DNA of 64,000 bases from contig OZ022238.1 of assembly GCA_963978895.1 (NCBI GenBank), positions 28,305,617-28,369,616 of the forward strand, read 5' to 3'. Source of the stretch: Erpobdella octoculata. Taxonomy: Eukaryota > Annelida > Clitellata > Hirudinida > Erpobdellidae. The translations under genes were made by a program, and so were the position numbers. Positions 15,054 to 58,800 of the stretch are shown here, one piece after another. Position 1 is the stretch's first letter, and each line of letters starts with the position of its first letter. The notes below the pieces were generated by a model that made no database searches, was not told where the DNA came from, and saw only the letters and a list, made by a program, of their open reading frames with translations.

Positions 15054-16743
15054 GCAAAACAAAAACGTCCTACACAGACGCCTCACACAGACATGGGCTA
15101 TTATATGTATTAATATAAAGAAAATTGTTAGAAATTTGGCCACGCAAATGGCCTAAGAAGTGTAAAGTGGAAGTTTTAGAGGTTTTAGTGAACTCTTTCA
15201 TAGATAGGCGGGCCCCTATGACAGTGAAGCAGCCCCCTGTGATGTCTTAGTGGCCTCTTAAAGTGGTGGTTTATTAAAAAAAATATGGAAAAGTACCTCC
15301 GATTACCCCCGCACCCCGGCCATCAGTTTTTTTTTTTTTTTTTTTTTGGGAAGGAAAAAGGAAAAGAGGGTTTCAAATATCTTTGTGAAAAATTGGTGGG
15401 CGTACGAACAAGTTTCTCCCCCTCAAGGATTTGCTGAAATGACGTCCCTGAACTAACTAATAATTCCCCGTTTCTTCATACGTAGGCCACTCAAGAACGA
15501 CATTCACCAGCTTTTATTATTGCCAGATAATATGAAAGCAATAGGTAAACAACATCACATCCACTTCAAACTCCCATTTCATAGAAGAAGTAAGTGACGG
15601 CAACAAGAGCGGTCCTCGGAATTTTTTAACTTTTAACTTTCTATTTTTCGTCTTTTGAGACTTTTGGGGACAGGTATTTAGTTTAAGAATATGGTAGTAT
15701 TCAAACATAGAAGTATTTTTTAGTTGAAAATATTTTAGATATAGCACATAAACCTCAAAGAGAATTATGAAATCACAAAACGAATAAAACCCCCACTAAC
15801 TTGACACCTTGATGTTTTCAGTAGTCTCCAAAGTGACCCAACCGTTGATTACTTCCCCAGCCTTGTAATGTTCTTTTTCAAGTTCAATGTCGTATTTCTG
15901 TATGAAGTCCATTTCTGTTCATTCTTTCTTATCTCGCAACAAGATGTGTTTATGCGTGCATTTCATGTGGCTTATAAACGCGTGTTTTAATTTCAAAGCA
16001 CGTTTTACTAACTAGTTAAGATTTTTTAACTTGAGCTTAAAAATAATTAAGAATAAATATAAACAAATCTCGTCCTTTTTCGTGCTTCTGAAATGTCTCC
16101 GACTATCTTGAACCGATCAGCTATTGTTTATACATCGAATTTACTCCAACCATTGCTTGAAAACATCGCGAAACTGCTGCTGCTCAAACAGCATCAGCGA
16201 GTGATGATGCTGATGATGATGCACAACTATCGTACACATCAGTTGTGTGCAGCACAATATAACGTATACACCACAACGACATGCACACCGGGCTTGTTGC
16301 ATTTACAATAATAACTAAAATCAGCTCAAGTGCAAGCGAACATTTTTCGAGGCAATCAACATGGCGGGTTGTTGTAATTTGTACGCTTATTTATTTTGTA
16401 TTTTATGGTGGGCGATGTTTCATGCACAAACGTTGAGGCTTGAATTAGAGACGTAAACAAAACAGCGCTCCTATATGCTAACTCTCTTGTGGCGAATAAA
16501 ACATTTCGTCTCCAATAAATTCAACATCTATTGTTTCGGGAATACGAATCCTTAACGCGTGTCACAGGTTTTTCTAAAGTAGGTACCGAGCAGTATGGTT
16601 TTATGAAGAAATCAACCCATCTGTAACGAATTTGTTTGGTGACTTTTTACCCTATTAGGGTCTGGGCCACGCGTATGCAGTCGAGGGGGCAGTGGAAAAT
16701 GCCCCTTCCCCAAAGACTCAAATTTTTAAAGGAATATTTATAA
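15054..16743. other. intergenic DNA, nothing recognised
   Basis: Includes a T-homopolymer near 15330 and a TGACGTCCCTGA phrase at 15439 resembling a hAT end without a partner. Open frames at 15517-15747 (-) and 16093-16311 (+) show no recognised domain. Confidence 0.45.
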
Positions 16744-16770
16744 TCTATATATATATAAAAGAACATGTCC

Positions 16771-16911
16771 TGACTGACTGACTGACTGACTGACTGACTG
16801 ACTGACTGACTGACTGACTGACTGACTGACTGACTGACTGACTGACTGACTGACTGACTGACTGACTGACTGACTGACTGACTGACTGACTGACTGACTG
16901 ACTGACTGACT

Positions 16912-16943
<32 letters not shown>

Positions 16944-16951
16944 GACTGACT

Positions 16952-16983
<32 letters not shown>

Positions 16984-17229
16984 GACTGACTGACTGACTG
17001 ACTGACTGACTGACTGACTGACTGACTGACTGACTGACTGACTGACTGACTGACTGACTGACTGACTGACTGACTGACTGACTGACTGACTGACTGACTG
17101 ACTGACTGACTGACTGACTGACTGACTGACTGACTGACTGACTGACTGACTGACTGACTGACTGACTGACTGACTGACTGACTGACTGACTGACTGACTG
17201 ACTGACTGACTGACTGACTGACTGACTGA
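16771..17229. repeat. (TGAC)n tetranucleotide array inside Helitron A
   Basis: About 115 copies of ACTG/TGAC with two C-to-G variants. The sister Helitron at 46360-47636 has only about three copies at the same place, so this array expanded after insertion. Confidence 0.97.
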
Positions 17230-18073
17230 TAATCAACGCCGAGCTCAAACGCCTCATCCTAGGAACGTGAAATTGGGAACTTATATTACTTTTATTGCAT
17301 AAGCATCCACTAAGAAAGGATTTTTGAAAATTTTGCTCCTGAGGGGAAGAAACTGGAAAACAAACTTTTTTCTAAAACAATGTATATCTCGAAAACCAAA
17401 AATGAGGAGATTTTGAAATTTGGTATATGGATTCTTCTTAAAAAATAAAAAGATAGCGTTCCACTATTTTTTGAAAATTCGGTTTCCCGGACCTCAAATG
17501 TGGGTTGGAAAATTGGGTTATTTGGTTTTTAAAGTAGCTGCTACTCAAAAACTGTGAATGCTACAGGAGTAAAAATTAGTATTTAGTTTCTACTCCAACA
17601 ATAATAAAATACGTGTTTTAGCATTTTTTGAAATTTTGGTTTCCAGGACTTCAAATGTGGGGTGGAAAATATGGTTATTTGGTTTTTAAAGTAACTGCTA
17701 CTCAAAAACTGTAAATACCACAGATGTAAAAATTAGTATTTAATTTCTATTCTAAAAATAAAAATATATGTGTTTCACCATTTTTTGAAAATTTGGTTTT
17801 CAGGACCTCAAATGTGGGGTGGAAAAAAGGTTTCTTTGGTTTTTAAAGTAACTGCTACTCAAAAACTGTGAATGCTACAGATGTCAAAATTAGTATTTAG
17901 TATTTACTCAAAAAATAATGATATACGTGTTTCAACATTTTTTAAAAATTTGGTTTCCAGGACCTCAAATGTGGGGTGGAAATAAGGGTTATTTGATTTC
18001 AAAATAACTGCTACTCAAAAACTGTAAGCGCTACAAATGTAAAAATTAGTGTTTTGAAGTTTTGTGCCGGTTA

Positions 18074-19015
18074 TACCGGGGTTATATGTTACAAATTTCA
18101 CTTTTTTGTAAATTGGCTGATCCCTATAACCTTAATTTACCTAAGGCCAGTGGGGTTTAGTGCAGCAACATGTTACACTAAGATGAGGATAAGTAAGTCC
18201 TGTTATTAGTTCATGGATTTTTAGGAATTATGATTTTAGATGAACCACTCGAATGTAACAAATAACCCCACTACCGGGGTTACATGTTACAAGGACTGGG
18301 GTTACATTGTTACAGATGCATAAAAGACATATTTCGTAAATGTACAGGGATTATTGTACAGGAACACCTCTAACGATACAAAAAAATATCATACTCAAAT
18401 GATTCGCCACAAACTAGGCTTTTCATCCAACCATCACAAGCTGAGTTGACGTATTTTTTCAGCGGTCCAAATACGCTGCGGTCCAGCGGCTGTAGCTTGT
18501 GCGAGCAGTGAGGTGGAAACGTGAGAAGAAGGACTCCATTCAGTTTGCAGTGGTCGATAACCTCAATCGACATGTGCGATTCGTGGTTGTCTAACAATAT
18601 GAGGACAGGTTTCACTGGTGAGCATCAGCTTATCATGCGGGGCTATATGTTACAAGTGTAACATATAGCCCCAATGTGATTTTTCGTAAAAAACAAGTCA
18701 CTACTAATACAACGGCCCTGCTACATCGCTAGAAATTGTCTGTTTATCAGCACATATCACCACGCCACCAACATGCAAAATATGACAACAGAAGTAATAA
18801 AACTAGCTGCAGAAACAAACAAAGTGCACACCTACCTGGAAAAAAGATATCGATTCGAAAAAAGTTTATTTGCTACAACTTTATCAGTATTGTTTATATT
18901 TAAATCAGCATCGCCGGATATTGTCAGATTCACTGTGAACATGCGCTGAAACATAGATATTGACTACAAATAAATATACACCATAGATATTATCACTGTA
19001 ACATGTAGCCCTAGC
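18074..19015. mobile_element. pogo/Tigger-like DNA transposon remnant nested in Helitron A
   Basis: The left end GGGGTTATATGTTACA and the right end TGTAACATGTAGCCC are inverted repeats, with TA at both borders. Sister Helitron B runs across this site without the insert. Inside, on the minus strand (18615-18370), is a DDE transposase fragment: LILLDNHESHMSIEVIDHCK, then LLLTFPPHCSHKLQPLD. This is the catalytic DNH block of pogo/jerky-type DDE transposases. Only about 80 residues survive, so it is not autonomous. Confidence 0.8.
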
Positions 19016-19873
19016 TATATAAGTCCAGTTTATCACCGGCCGGGCCAAGCCGTTATTTTAGAGTCTTCACACGGGCCAGGCCAAACCTTAAATCAAAGTG
19101 GGACGGGGCGAGGTTTTTCACCAAGTATATAGATATTTTAGTGATTTTAGGGTCTTCAGTTGGGCCGGGCCAAACCTGAAGTCAAGGTGGGACGGGCCGA
19201 AGTTTTTCATCAAGTATATAGAACTTCTAGGCCTGTAAGAATGGGTCGGGCCTAATTCAGACTGGCTGTGCCGGGCCAGGAGTTTGGGTTTTTAAAACGG
19301 GCTGGGCTAAGTTGTCGACGGGCCGAGCCGAGACCTACAAAATTGATCTCTACTATGGATGCGCGGTTCAAACTCTCTAATTTCATGCGAGCGAAGCCGC
19401 TACGGGCACTGCTAGTTCTGTATAAAGGAGTAGATAAATCATGCTTTTGCTCTATACTTATCAAAAACACAAAAATGTGCCAACGGAGCTTTGCCACCGA
19501 TGCCCACGCAATGTTTAAATTCTAAAAAAAGGTGACCGAAAAATTTAACTTGGCTTCTTTACTGACGTTTTAATCGATCACGCTTTTTCGACTGACGTTT
19601 TTCATTAAATTTACTTCAAAATTGGTACTATTGATTTGAAGCTGTAATTGTTTTTCTACATTTATAAAATTTAGCAGAAACTATTATTTTTAAAGCACCA
19701 GGGTTTAATTTGACTCAATATAAGTGAAAGTTGTGCAAACAAGGTCAAATCCACTTGATGTCCTGGCAATTTGGGTTTAATTATTAGCTCTTTTGGACAG
19801 TGTACGGATAACTTCTAATTTCAAATCTGACTTTATTGAAGACGTTAAATTATTGCGATAAAAGTACGGAGTA

Positions 19874-20501
19874 CAGGGAAGTAAATTCAGCATTTTCCGG
19901 GGGGCAAAAGTTTCCCCACCATTATATAGATTACTGACAGGGTTACCCTGTGTTGCCCGGGTTTTTTTGCTTAGTTTTTTTCTTTTTTTGTCAACGAAAC
20001 ATCAAATAAGTAACAGATTTTTTTAATTTTAAAATTTTTTCTCATCAATGAAGTCTACCTGCATGCCAAATGTTGCTCCTGCGGCTTGGATGTGATAAGC
20101 GAATGCTCTCACAAGCACATTACCTTTTATATTTATATAAATACGTAGGTACAAGCAGGGAGGGGTGGAAAAATGCATCCCACACTAGAGTATCAATTGA
20201 TATTTTTGGGTATAATACCTGGTTTACACACGCAAAAAGAATTCCAATATGCATTAAATCCTCATGAGGTTAAGTAAAGTTAAAATTAACAATTTATATA
20301 ATAAACTCTAAGAGAAAAAAAATTAAATTTTGGAAATCAATGGGAGCACATACGCCAGAAGGATTCCAATGCGCATTGAATCAACGCTGGTTAAGTAAAG
20401 TTAAAATTAAAAAAATATATAGTAAACTCTAAGTAAAAAAAATTACAATTTTGAAAATCAGGGGGGGCGCCCGTCTGCCCCACCCGCAATTTACGTCCCT
20501 G
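19874..20501. mobile_element. non-autonomous hAT element with 8-bp duplication
   Basis: Ends CAGGGAAGTAAATT and AATTTACGTCCCTG, flanked by perfect copies of ACGGAGTA (19866-19873 and 20502-20509). The interior contains two tandem copies of a ~121-bp unit (from about 20235 and 20356) sharing GTTAAGTAAAGTTAAAATTA. No transposase coding remains. Confidence 0.9.
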
Positions 20502-20527
20502 ACGGAGTATTGACACCGTGTTGACAC

Positions 20528-20545
20528 CATAGATATATATCTATG
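20528..20545. mobile_element. 18-bp palindromic micro-insertion
   Basis: The perfect palindrome CATAGATATATATCTATG is bordered by GTTGACAC on the left (20520-20527) and ATTGACAC on the right (20546-20553), a 7/8 match. It is the shortest of the four palindromes of this kind. Confidence 0.5.
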
Positions 20546-20653
20546 ATTGACACTGTTTGGGGACTTGTCGTTAAAAACATAAAAGTTGATGACGCAATGT
20601 TATGCTTATTTTGTCTTAAAATACCTGGTGTAAAGGACTATAAACTGTAATAA

Positions 20654-22220
20654 GAAAAATGTTATGCTTGCGTATACTGATGAATGACATTTCAGCAAAT
20701 AATTTCAGTTAGACATCTTGTTCTTATAAGAACTCTTGAACTCTTCACACTTAACACGAATGACTTTCACGCAACCATTCTCCCCAGAGAGAGACAACCT
20801 GGTTCTTTAAAAAAAAATTTATTCCTAATAAATTCTCATGTTCAAATACTTTAAGTCTGTGAAAACTTTTTGTTGGCTAATTTGAACTAATCTGCAAATG
20901 CAGGATATCGTGCGGCAACAGGAAATTACTAATTTGCAGTTTTTTTTCTTCAAATTTTTAAAATTAGAAAAGTTCCTATGTATGTGTTACTGCTTTGCAA
21001 ATTTGCTCTCAATTGGTCAACAACTTGACCTAGATAAATTTGTCAGCCAATGGTGTTGTCTGATTTTGCGGAGCTTGTGTTGCTACCGCTTGTGAAACAT
21101 CAACGAAGCTCGTATTACAAACGTAAGTAAAGTCTAATGTGTTGTATTTCGTGAGCAATGTCGATTGAAAAAATAGGAATTGGAGGGATGGAACGGTCAA
21201 ATTTTTTAAAAGATATGAAATAAATTAACAAATTAAGAATTTCAGATAGATGTAAGTCGGTCTTCATCCGCTATCTGTTCAATAGCAATGGTTGGTAGGC
21301 TTTGCTTGTTATAGGCGTTGAATGATCTACCGGCTTTATGCTGTAAAACGTAGTTAAAATATTCATTTACTGGCTTTATCTGGCATTTTCTCCTGCTTCC
21401 ATATCTTAACGATTTTTTGGCTATTTCAGATTTCAGGTAATTTTTGTATATTATTAGAAAAGTTCAGTTTTCTGAACTCCCTATGTATATTTCATTGCAC
21501 AGGCGTAGTACTGATGCTTCTTCAACGTTGAAATGGCGAAGCGACCATAACGCTATCTATCGGCTCTGCGTTTTGCATTGTGTTTTTCGATCGGTTATAC
21601 GGTGAAATAATTCTTTGAAGTAAAAACAACGAAAATTTAAATTAATAAGTTTGTAGCTTTTTGTTTATTTTTTACTTTTGGATTATAAGCCGTTAGTTAA
21701 ATTTAAAACGTTTGTTTATACTACTAGTTTATAGTTTTTATAGATATCACAGCAGGTGTGCTATTTTTTAGAATTCTATAAATGTGTATTTAGATTTAGA
21801 TGAGTATTTTATGGTGACATATGTTTATAAAATAATTGTGTTATGACTAGCATTTCTTATTAGCAAAGTCATCTTTTTAAACTATGTTCTGTATATAACA
21901 ATGTAACAGCACTTTATTATAATAGAATAAATAATAAACTAATTGGATTAGACTAATAGATTTTCAGACTAGAGATTAGACTATGTATGGTTATGTGTGA
22001 CATCTCTCAGAGTTATCAGACAGTCTGACTACCACAGTCTACCAGTCACACAGTTTAATATGTAATTAGTGTAATGCAATAGTAGAGCTCCCACTCAACA
22101 CAAGTTGAACCAAAACTAATATTATCTAGTTATAAGTTACCCCACTTGCTTCGATAGACCTGGTCACCAGTGTTCAAATTTGTTCTATGAATTTGGGTAA
22201 GTTTAATATTATGTATTATA
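20654..22220. other. intergenic DNA upstream of the HMGB gene
   Basis: AT-rich with no recognised element. The HMGB promoter and first non-coding exon should lie here, since an acceptor (TATTATAGCAG) at 22224 precedes the coding exon. No TATA box is assigned. Confidence 0.4.
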
Positions 22221-22269
22221 GCAGGTTTGAAGTTGGTCTAATTTGAAAGATCATTGAAAAAAGTTCAAG

Positions 22270-23177
22270 ATGGGTAAAACTGATGGCAAGCCAAGAGGCA
22301 AGATGAGCTCCTATGCTTTCTTTGTGCAGACCTGTCGTGAAGAGCATAAGAAGAAACATCCCGGAGAGCAAGTTGTGTTTGCTGAATTCTCCAAAAAATG
22401 CTCTGAAAAGTGGAAGGTTTGAGTGTTAATATTTATTTGCCATTTATTAGAATTTGTTCGCAGTTTCTAGATAACATAGTTTCACATCAAAATTATTAAA
22501 AATTTCATAAAAAATTATTCATTTGCAAATTCTAATTTTATTATTGCCAGGCAATGAGTGCAAAAGAGAAAAAGAGATTTGAAGAAATGGCAGAAAAAGA
22601 CAAAGCCAGATATGAAAGTGAGATGGCCAACTCATCTGGTGGGAAACCTGGGAGAGGAGGAAAGAGAAAGAGAACAAAGGATCCCAATGCTCCCAAGAGA
22701 TCATTGTTAGTAGTGTTATTGTTTACCCAGCAGAACATGTTACATCTATTTTAATAAAAACTGACAAAACTACTTTAAAAAGGTCTGCTTTCTTCTTCTT
22801 CTGTAACGAGGAGCGACAAAAAGTGAAAGCTGAATTTCCTGGGTACGGTGTTGGAGATATTGCTAAGGAGTTAGGCAAAAGATGGGAAACTTGTCCAAAT
22901 AAGAGCAAATTTGAGTCCATGGCAGCCAAAGACAAAACAAGATATGAACAGGTTGATTTGAAGTCTATTTATGTGATGTGATTTTTCAGGTGTTTAGTAA
23001 AATTTTTTGTTGACACATTTTCAGGAAATAGCGGCATACAGGTCAGGAGATGTGAAAAAAGCCAAGACTTCTGCTGCTGCTGCAAAAAAAGAGGAAGAAC
23101 AAGATGATGACAAAGAAGAAGAAGAAAAGGATGATGATGAAGGCGAGGATGAGGAAGGTGATGAAGAAAGTGACTAG
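22270..23177 (+). CDS. HMGB: HMGB1/2-type high mobility group protein
   Basis: Four exons: 22270-22416, 22551-22705, 22783-22951 and 23025-23177 (stop TAG), all GT-AG with agreeing phases (0, 2, 0), giving 207 residues. HMG box A is at about residues 8-75 ([20 protein letters not shown]), a basic linker follows ([14 protein letters not shown]), HMG box B is at about 97-168 ([14 protein letters not shown], then [17 protein letters not shown]), and the last 25 residues are an acidic Asp/Glu tail. This is the full vertebrate HMGB1-3 plan at typical length. Such proteins bend DNA and loosen nucleosomes in the nucleus, and the tail autoinhibits the boxes. The ATG lies just before [11 protein letters not shown], the usual start. 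An acceptor at 22224 suggests a 5' non-coding exon. The gene is convergent with the DGK gene. Confidence 0.96.
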
Positions 23178-24502
23178 AAGTTATTGGCCATGTTATCTTT
23201 TGATGGAAGTAGTGTACATTATTATTGACAATGACTCTTATTCTCAAACTGTCAAGGCATTTTTGATCAATCATGGTCTTATTCTTTTTTGTTAGAATTG
23301 TTTTATTGAAATCTATTTTATTTAAAATTTGATCGTGCTTTCTAGTATATGTTGTTGTTTTTTTTTAATTGTTTGTTTGTTTCTTCATAGCCATGCAGAA
23401 GCTAGTAAAAAGTTGAATTTGTAGCTTCTGGTAATGTTTATTGGGATAAGCAATTTTGACACTGACAGTTTTCTGAAAAGCTGCCAATTAATCCATAAAA
23501 AATTCTCAGCAGTTCATACAGGCATACATAGCATTTCATACTACATAACAGGATATCCTGCATTTGTCGGCAACTCGTAAAAATAACAACGAAATTTCGA
23601 GGTATTTTATCATTTTTATCACAACAACTGCAAAATGTAAAGAAAAAATAGGAATATAATGCACAATAGGGAGAGTACTTTGATACGGAGTAAAACAGCC
23701 AGAAGATTTCAAATTTATTTATCAGTTCAGCAAAACATGCTAGGTTGAGTATTTATCCTGGGAGCATTCTCCTTTAATGCCTTTGTATGTATTTGATGTT
23801 GATAAGATGTTCTCGCAATTGTAACATAACGAACAGAAATTGACAACAATTTTCATCATACACGCGATGATTTCAATGAAAGAAACACCTTAATCACAAT
23901 ATTGAGCTTTGAAAAGAAATGCAAAGTGAAATTCAAAAACACAGAACACGACATCTACGTTGGCTAGAAACCAGATAAAATTGAACACTGACCCATGAAA
24001 ACTTTTCAATGCATGAAATTGTTGGCTGTGAGACGCATTGAAACAATAAACAATTGAAAAAGGTCTATTTTTATAGTATAAGGTGACTTTTAACTATCAA
24101 ATATGAAGTGCCATAACAGAGCCAAAACAATTTCTCCTTCAGGTACATTTCACCTTCAAGATCACATGACTAGGACTGACAATTTAGGACTTTAGCACAT
24201 GGAAAAGATTGTTCACATAGAAAAATAATAAATTTTTCCACCCCAATTGTAATAATCAATTATTATATTCTAGCAAAAAATCATGTTTGTCGAAGAAAAA
24301 GTTGCACCTGGGGCACGCTGTCCTTTGAATTATTCACATTTACATTCTTAAAATGTACAATATTAAAAACAGTGAAGCAATTTATGTGCTTACATTGTTT
24401 TGCATGCACACATGCATGCAGGAAATAATAGCTGTGAACTTCCAGTTTTTTTCATCTATAAATGGATGATCTAAGAAAAGGATGATTCCACATCCTACTT
24501 GC
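23178..24502. other. region between convergent HMGB and DGK genes
   Basis: Holds the HMGB 3' untranslated region on the left and DNA beyond the DGK polyadenylation site on the right. No other gene or element seen. Confidence 0.6.
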
Positions 24503-24508
24503 TTTATT
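24503..24508 (-). promoter_or_regulatory. polyadenylation signal of the DGK gene
   Basis: AATAAA on the minus strand about 90 nt past the DGK stop codon. Confidence 0.6.
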
Positions 24509-24593
24509 TTTCTTCAATTCTTACAAATAACATAAAATTTCAACAGCTAAATGGACTTCATTGATGGCTGTAAAACAATCTTTTTAAGTCTTT

Positions 24594-54928
<30,335 letters not shown>

Positions 54929-55083
54929 CTGAAATTAAAACACAAGAATTTTTGACACATATTACCAAATTTGTCATGTTTCTTAATATCTCGTGTTGCT
55001 TAATTTTACTTGTAATGCAATATCACATCATGTTGCCTATTAACACATGTTACCTAATACCAATATAAATAATTTTCTGTATC

Positions 55084-55313
55084 TGTATGTATGTATGTAT
55101 GTATGTATGTATGTATGTATGTATGTATGTATGTATGTATGTATGTATGTATGTATGTATGTATGTATGTATGTATGTATGTATGTTTGTATGTATGTAG
55201 ACGTTCATGTATGTTGGAATTCAGAACATCGCGTAGCGCTGTTTTGTGGCGTTGCAGTAAAAAACAATGATAAAATGATATTTAAAATATCCATTTGACG
55301 GGTTATCACTAAT
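55084..55313 (+). mobile_element. small Helitron-like copy with (TATG)n array
   Basis: About 115 bp of TATG, then AGCGCTGTTTTGTGGCGTTG and CATTTGACGGGTTATCACTAA. The end matches the 12388-12669 family and terminates CTAA before T, a valid CTRR end. Confidence 0.6.
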
Positions 55314-55429
55314 TACGCCATGTTACCCAACATTACATGTTACCTAAGGGATCATCCATCATCCATATATGATAAGGGAATCTTGATCTAACTGGATCCC
55401 AAGTAGTGTGGATTAGATACCAGCAAATT

Positions 55430-55719
55430 TATACTTTGTTTTGAAAATCACTTGCTCACTCGCCCACTCAACACACAACATTGAAAGTAAACAGAGGAAG
55501 TTTTTTGTGAAAAAAACTGAGATTGGTCACAAAGTGAGCGAGACCGGGAGAACGAGAGAAAACGGGAACGGGAGAGCAAGCAGGAACAGAAAAGCGACCA
55601 AGAGCGGAAGAGCGAGCGGGAAAGGGAAAGAAAGCGAGAGAGCAAGCGGGAACGGGAAAGCTAGAAAAACAATAGAAAACCTCTAAAAAAAACCCTGGCA
55701 ACGCCCGGTACCCCGCTAG
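55430..55719 (+). mobile_element. non-autonomous Helitron copy, CCCCGCTAG family
   Basis: GGAAGTTTTTTGTGAAAAAA, GATTGGTCACAAAGTGAGCG, the purine-rich tract (55540-55670), then GGCAACGCCCGGTACCCCG and CTAG (55716-55719) before T. The 5' side is shortened. Confidence 0.72.
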
Positions 55720-55838
<119 letters not shown>

Positions 55839-58800
55839 TCTTCTAGACATGCTCGAAGAAAAACAGCTCTAAACTTAAAAGAAACAACTTTTTTCATAAC
55901 ACGTTCCACTTTTCTGAACTGTGGAACAAGACGAGCTTCAAACAAACTATTGAAATTCATAGTTAGAAATTATTTTTATTACATATAATGCCGACGCGTT
56001 TCGGAGAGAAACTCTCCATTTTCAAGGCAAATGAAACGTAAACACAACGGTAAACACAACGGAAAACCAAAAGCACAGAAAGAAACGAAAATGTTGCTCA
56101 AATATTCGAAAAGCAAAAGAAGAAAAATAAATAATACAAATAAAATAGAAAGAAAAATAAATTTATATATAATAATAAATAAATAAAATAAAATAAATAA
56201 CCAGTAAAACGAAACAATCATAAGAGGGGGAAATAAGCAAGATACGATCTACTTCTTTCGCCTTCGTTGTGTGATATTTACGTTGTCTATCACATGTTGA
56301 AACATATCATGAGTAGAATCAACATCCAACGATTCTGGTGCATCAGTACCGATACATTCTTCAGCAGCCAGTGAAACCGCAACTACATCCATCGTCTCCA
56401 ACGTGTGAGATCTGACAACCTCTCCCTGAAGCAATTGCTCATCGTTTTCATCGGGAAGCAGATCGAGACGGGAACAGTCGAGACAACACGTAGCTGAGCC
56501 ATCAGTCGCAAGCTCAGAATCAATGACAGGAGGGGCAGACGGGGCAGCAACAAAACTAATTGAGGAATCAAATAGTTTTAAAGTGGAAGGAAATGTATCA
56601 AACTGTTTATTAATAGAAGGGGCAAGTTTTTTAATAAACAGAGCCTCACGAATCTTCAGGCGTGTAAAGTTATTTTCTCTAAATATTATTGTAGTGTTTT
56701 CATCAAGAAGTTTTCGTGTTGGTTTACAATGGTGTGAAGTGTTAAAATGTTGCTTTATTGCACCGTTCTGAATGTGCATAGTGAGCCGTCGGGCAAGACT
56801 TGTGCGGGTGTGACCTATATATGTCTCCACCGTACTATGTGGAAGCGGGCATTGAAATAGGTACACGAGATGAGTCTGCTGTAGGGCGTTTGGGTGGTAA
56901 GAAAGGTTATTTCTGATGACTAAATTAGAGGTCTTAAGGTTTCTATAGTAAATGTGGATCTTCAACTTGTGCTTATCAGGTTCACAGAGAACAACATTTT
57001 TTCTAATAATAAGTTTTATGGCCCTTTCATCAGAAGCATAGTTACTGTGCATTTGATTGCAATAGAATAAAGGCACTTCTTCTACGCCAGAGGTTTGAAC
57101 TCCCAAATGAGAAGATTTAGCTGAAGCTTCATTTTTGTTGGGTTGAACAAGACGTGAGACGAACTTATTAATGACTTCATCAACGTATGAGTTGGCATAA
57201 TTATTGTTAACAAGTAGCTGTTTTACACGAGTCACCTCCCTATGAAAACTACTCCAATCTTCACTCAAATTGTATGCACGAAGAAGGTAGTTGTTGATAA
57301 CACTAGTTTTATACCTGTCAGGGCATTCACTATGAGCGTTTAAACATACACCGGTATTGGATGGTTTGACGTAAACTGATGATGTGAGTCCATTAACTGT
57401 TTTAGTAACAAGAGTATCTAGAAAAGCAAGCTGATTGTGATTATTAGAATTTTCATAGGTGAATTTTAGTACAGAGTTTTCCTCAAATCTTTTCTTCAAA
57501 TCCAGAATCTCTTTTTCAGAATCGACAAGAATAAAAATATCGTCAACGTATCTGGCATAAAGCAAAGGTTTATTGTTGTTGTCTTTGAAAACTTTGTTTT
57601 CCAAAAATCCCATGTAGTAATTGGCGAATAAAGGACCCAAGGGTGAGCCCATGGCAACACCATCTATCTGCAGATATAGACCACCACCTGGGTGTCTAAA
57701 AGGAGAATCAAGAGTGCAAATATGAAGAATGTCAACCAGCAAATCCTCAGGAAAAGGAAGTGGTGACAACGAACGATGTCGATAAACATGGTCACAGATA
57801 ACACGAATTGTTTCTTCAACAGGTACATTTGTAAATAAGCTTTCAACGTCAAGTGAAGCAATAATTCCATTGGCAGAACAGCCATGGATTAAGTTAACAA
57901 ACTCCTGTGAAGATCGAAGACTGTACTGGCCAGGACAGTATGGTGTAAGCAATGTATTAATGTATTTAGCTAAGTTATAACTAGCTGTAGGACATTGTGA
58001 TATAATCGGTCGTAAGGGAAAGTTTTCTTTATGAACCTTTACAGTACCGTACAAGTAAGCAGGAGAAAAATCACCCACAAGTTTAGTCAAGGTTTTATCT
58101 TTAGTATAAGACAACAGTTTATCAATCAGTAGATTAGTACGTTGTTTAATCTCGTTAGAAGGATCATGACTAATTTTCTTAAATTTATTGATGTCAGAGG
58201 TAATTGAATCCAATTTAGTTAAATATTTGTCTCGATCCATGATAACGTAACTTGAACCTTTATCAGTTTTTAAGACAACAATATGACGATTATCCCTCAG
58301 AGACTTAGCAGCAGAACGAAGTCGTGGAGTAACAGAAGTTGGAACGGGAACGTTTCTGTGAGTGTACCCCTCACGTGTCAACTATGCAACAAGTCCATCA
58401 TCAAAAAACACTAGACGATCATTTCTTAAAACAAGTAAGCTGTTAATTAAAACCTCCAACTCAACTTGTTTATGCATGGGATCGTATCGTTTGCTTATCT
58501 GATAGTTATATCCTAAGTTGAGAAAATCCATTTCATCATGAGATAGATTGTATGAAGACAAATTCAAAAAATTATCTTTATCATCTTTGATAAAAAACTG
58601 AGCTTTGTACAGTTTTGAAAGTTTTCTAACAATACATGTTTTATTCACCAATTCAAGTGAAGAGAAATGTTCTTTAACATTGTGAAGAAAGGAAGCGTGC
58701 AGCTGTTGTTCAACAGTAGAGAGAGCACAGTCCAAAACTGAATTGTATTTCAAGTTGAGATTTTGTAGTTGTGTTTCACATAAGTTACATTCGTCCTGCA

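Larger units (their letters stand above)
16744..19415 (+). mobile_element. non-autonomous Helitron A
   Basis: It starts TCTATATATATATAAAAG after an A and ends GGGCACTGCTAG before a T. A second copy (46360-47636, minus) has the same ends, which fixes both boundaries. Order: TGAC microsatellite; AT-rich lead; about four 157-bp repeats (GGACCTCAAATGTGGGGTGG at 17489, 17646, 17803, 17960); a nested pogo-like element; then GGGCCGGGCC-rich repeats of about 95 bp. It lacks RepHel coding, so it was mobilised in trans. Confidence 0.87.

Noticed and set aside
15439..15450. hAT element ending TGACGTCCCTG
   Set aside because: No matching left terminus or flanking duplication was found.
18370..18615. Host gene encoding a DDE nuclease
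   Set aside because: The fragment sits between inverted termini inside a Helitron and lacks the rest of the domain, so it is a transposon remnant.
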